Source: Candidatus Methanoperedens sp.
GTDB taxonomy: Archaea > Halobacteriota > Methanosarcinia > Methanosarcinales > Methanoperedenaceae
Assembly (NCBI GenBank): GCA_023249275.1
Contig: JAHFCV010000015.1
Span: 1 to 22,769, forward strand
Reading direction: 5' to 3'
DNA length: 22,769 nt
This document shows, piece after piece, positions 20,683 to 22,769 of the stretch. Every line of letters begins with the position of its first letter. The first letter of the stretch is position 1. Made by a program: the position numbers and the translations under genes. Below the pieces are notes generated by a model, which made no database searches, was not told the DNA's origin, and saw nothing but the letters and a program-made list of their open reading frames with translations.

Positions 20683-22569
20683 TTAAGTACCCAATTTTCT
20701 TTCGATTTTCTCTTTCAATATCCTGCTTATTTCCTGACCGCTGAATTTTCCACGAAATTCTTTCATGACCACGCCCATCAAAGGACCTACCGAATCCAAG
20801 CCTTTTGCCTTAATAAAATCCATCCTGGATTCTATGAGCCTGTCGATAACAGTTTCCAATTCCCCTGCATCCACAACCCCTATTCCCAGAGATGCCGCAG
20901 CCTTATCGACAGCTAATTCAGGCTTTCCGGCAATAATCTTTAGAACTCCGCTGATTGCCTCATTTGGAATCTTTCCCCCTGATTGGAGTTTGAAAAGCGC
21001 AATAAGATGCTCTTCCGTAATCTTATTTGTGGGCACGCCTTCTTTTTCAAGTTCATACAAGATAGTCTCAAGGGTACGCACCACTGTGGTTGCGCTGGCT
21101 TTCGGTGCCTGCTGCATTATTCTCTCAAAAAGAACGAAGTCGCCAGACCTCGAAATCTGGTTCGCAAGTTCTTCGTTCAGGGCAAATTGTTTCATGTACC
21201 TTGCTTTGCGCTCCCCGATAAGTTCAGGTAATTTAATCTCCCGAACTCTTTCCTCAGTTATCACCACAGGCGGCACATCTGTCTCAGGATACATGCGCGC
21301 CGCGCCCGGAAGGGGGCGCATGTAAGCCGAGTTCCCATCAGGAAGCGCCCGCCTTGTTTCTTCGGGAATGCACTCCAGCGCCTCTCGCGCACGGAGAATC
21401 ACGGCTTCCATTGCGCCTTTTGCCTTTTCCTTCGTATCAGCCACCATGACCACACAATCCCCGTCCTGTGCGCCCACAGCTTTCCGAAGCGCTTTAACCT
21501 CGTCCTCTGTGATGCCGTAATTAGGCAATTCATCGGTATGGAATATGCCTCCTACGCCTGATTTCTTGGCGCGGTCTGAGAATTCTGTCCCCAGGCGCCT
21601 GCCGGGCTGGATCTCCTTTCCGACGAATCCCGCGAACCCTGGCAAATTCACCGCAAGCACAACTCCGCCCTTCAATGCCTTTAATATTACTTTGGAAGTG
21701 GTATTTGTAAAAACAGAAGACACATCCACGATTTTATCTGAAACATCTGCCTTTATTTTGTTAAGTTCCCTCTTTATTTCCAGGAGGTTTGCCTGCCTTG
21801 TTACTTCCCGCTCGACAATGGTTTCTATCAGCGCAAGCTCCTGCACCCCTTTTATCTCCACCCTTGCGCCTTCTGCAATTGATATGTTTACATCCTGCCT
21901 TATTGTTCCAAGTCCCCGCTTTACCCTGCCGGTTGAGCGAAGTATCATCCCGAGCTGCTCCGCCACTTCCCTTGCATGTTGTGGAGAAACGATGTCAGGC
22001 GCAGTACCTATCTCAACTAAGGGAATCCCCAGGCGGTCAAGTGAATATATCACCGAATCAACACGGTCTTCGACTTTCTGCGCAGCCTCTTCCTCAAGGC
22101 AGAGCACATCCACTCCCACGCGACCTGCTTTTGAATTGAGGTAGCCGCCGGTAGCCACAAGCCCCGTCCTCTGGAAACCCGATGTGTTGGAGCCGTCAAT
22201 GACGATTTTTCGCATGGTGTAGAGTTCATCCACGATGTTCATATTCAGCATGCGTGCAATCATGAGCGCACAATCAACCGCTTCTGGATTTAGTTCGCGC
22301 GGTGGCTCTTCATCGTTCTCCACAAGGCACGTGGTGTCATAGGCTTTGTAGATGAATTTTCTTGTGAGTTTTACCTCCTCAAGCGCTGCCTTATCTACCA
22401 CGCCCATCTCGCTCTGTGTGGGGCGAAGGTACCTGAAAAACTCAAAATTGGATTCTTTTGTGTCACGAAGAAGGGTGGGACAGCCGCAGAAAAGTTTCTC
22501 TTTTGTGTCAAGCTGCTGGTGAATCTCAAGCCCCGCTTTTAATCCAAGCGCCTTATAATCATGGCTCAT
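20683..22569 (-). CDS. gatE: Archaeal Glu-tRNA(Gln) amidotransferase subunit E
   Basis: 628 residues, the normal GatE length. With GatD it converts Glu-tRNA(Gln) to Gln-tRNA(Gln), as archaea lacking glutaminyl-tRNA synthetase require. The N-terminal GatB-like kinase domain shows GLKAGLEIHQQLDTKEKLFC, the hinge IVDGSNTSGFQRTGLVATGG and the acidic EEEAAQKVED. The archaeal AspRS-like insertion lies around residues 270-410 (including GFAGFVGKEIQPGRRLGTEF and FHTDELPNYGI). The C-terminal YqeY-like tRNA-binding tail ends ISRILKEKIERKLGT. The frame stays open upstream to 22731, but the ATG at 22569 is the start: conserved text begins there and a TATA box lies about 25 bases before it. GatD is not in the window. 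Confidence 0.96.
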   Translation of the reverse strand: MSHDYKALGLKAGLEIHQQLDTKEKLFCGCPTLLRDTKESNFEFFRYLRPTQSEMGVVDKAALEEVKLTRKFIYKAYDTTCLVENDEEPPRELNPEAVDCALMIARMLNMNIVDELYTMRKIVIDGSNTSGFQRTGLVATGGYLNSKAGRVGVDVLCLEEEAAQKVEDRVDSVIYSLDRLGIPLVEIGTAPDIVSPQHAREVAEQLGMILRSTGRVKRGLGTIRQDVNISIAEGARVEIKGVQELALIETIVEREVTRQANLLEIKRELNKIKADVSDKIVDVSSVFTNTTSKVILKALKGGVVLAVNLPGFAGFVGKEIQPGRRLGTEFSDRAKKSGVGGIFHTDELPNYGITEDEVKALRKAVGAQDGDCVVMVADTKEKAKGAMEAVILRAREALECIPEETRRALPDGNSAYMRPLPGAARMYPETDVPPVVITEERVREIKLPELIGERKARYMKQFALNEELANQISRSGDFVLFERIMQQAPKASATTVVRTLETILYELEKEGVPTNKITEEHLIALFKLQSGGKIPNEAISGVLKIIAGKPELAVDKAAASLGIGVVDAGELETVIDRLIESRMDFIKAKGLDSVGPLMGVVMKEFRGKFSGQEISRILKEKIERKLGT

Positions 22570-22592
22570 AGGCTTCTTTGATATGTTGCAAG

Positions 22593-22601
22593 CTATAAAA
22601 G
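22593..22601 (-). promoter_or_regulatory. TATA box of gatE
   Basis: The minus strand reads CTTTTATAG. The predicted message start lies at about 22570, right at the gatE ATG (22569), and no Shine-Dalgarno sequence is seen, so gatE is probably leaderless. Confidence 0.5.
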
Positions 22602-22670
22602 AATTGTTATCAGGTGTGCAAAATAATATTACAAAATCAAAAACAGATTTTAATCTTTGATTACTATACC

Positions 22671-22687
22671 CCGCAGCTCTGCTGCGG
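22671..22687. repeat. Hairpin upstream of gatE
   Basis: CCGCAGC and GCTGCGG form a perfect seven-pair stem with loop TCT, in an otherwise A/T-rich 200-base gap. A T7 run lies 24 bases to the right on the plus strand. It could be a terminator for a gene outside the window or an isolated repeat. Confidence 0.4.
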
Positions 22688-22741
22688 TTGGGACAAACCA
22701 TAGTACGAACTTTTTTTAAGCGTGGGTACATATTAACATAG

Positions 22742-22769
22742 ATGGTAGAGTTAGAACATGCAAGCCATT
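22742..22769 (+). CDS. Possible first codons of a gene running off the right edge
   Basis: ATG at 22742 begins a frame (MVELEHASH) that is open to the end of the window. An A/T-rich stretch with T7 and AAG lies about 25-30 bases upstream and could act as a TATA element. Only nine codons are visible, so the call is weak and no product can be given. Confidence 0.2.

Noticed and set aside
21545..22144. A 199-codon open frame on the plus strand inside gatE
   Set aside because: It is antisense to conserved GatE motifs, and its Ser/Thr/Pro-rich translation is typical of reverse-frame shadows.
22570..22731. A 54-codon N-terminal extension of gatE
   Set aside because: The text has no resemblance to GatE, includes the hairpin and the TATA element, and the conserved protein begins at 22569.
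1..22769. Insertion sequences, integrases or attachment sites
   Set aside because: No transposase or integrase motif and no paired terminal repeats were found. The cytochrome island has no visible mobile-element boundaries.

Overview
The window looks like a piece of an archaeal chromosome, most likely from a Methanosarcinales-type lineage of the anaerobic methane oxidisers (Candidatus Methanoperedens / ANME-2d or a close relative). The archaeal call is firm. It rests on GatE-type Glu-tRNA(Gln) amidotransferase, a Pab1020-type RNA ligase, a ThiD-ThiN fusion, archaeal RibH, TATA-box promoters with very short or no leaders, and archaeosortase-type (PGF-CTERM-like) C-termini. The lineage call is an inference from the density of multiheme c-type cytochromes beside NrfC/NrfD and cytochrome b genes; Archaeoglobales-type metal reducers are the main alternative.

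Layout. 1-227 is the 3' end of trpS. 307-1662 is a stand-alone AAA/DUF4143 ATPase with a leaderless-type promoter. On the minus strand, 7019 to 1693 reads as one direction: five consecutive CBS-domain proteins (7019-3032), a dense cluster of hairpins (2876-3011), then an ATP-dependent RNA ligase. ribH (minus) and ilvC (plus) diverge from 7529-7646. ilvC is followed by a very small predicted lipoprotein (8648-8827) found by reading the gap.

8956-16427 is an electron-transfer island with five multiheme cytochrome c genes (6, 4, 6, 13 and 7 heme motifs, 36 in all). On the plus strand come a surface-type hexaheme protein, a membrane-anchored tetraheme protein, a Tat-exported NrfC-like 4x[4Fe-4S] protein, an NrfD-like membrane quinol/methanophenazine oxidoreductase, a second hexaheme paralogue and a NapC/NirT-type 13-heme protein. 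Convergent to these, on the minus strand, are a membrane-anchored heptaheme protein and a cytochrome b. The inferred scheme is that NrfD (with NrfC and the tetraheme subunit), the NapC-like protein and the cytochrome b/heptaheme pair are three routes from the membrane electron carrier pool to extracytoplasmic hemes. The two hexaheme proteins with C-terminal sorting-like tails would carry electrons at the S-layer.

16676-20616 holds a YkgJ-family cysteine-cluster protein, an AN1 zinc finger-rhomboid protease, a small lipoprotein, a SAM methyltransferase and thiDN. The last two diverge from a 53-base gap with one shared, nearly symmetric TATA element. 20683-22569 (minus) is gatE. The right edge (22570-22769) holds the gatE promoter, a hairpin and possibly the first codons of another gene. 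No tRNA, rRNA, CRISPR array, insertion sequence or integrase was seen.
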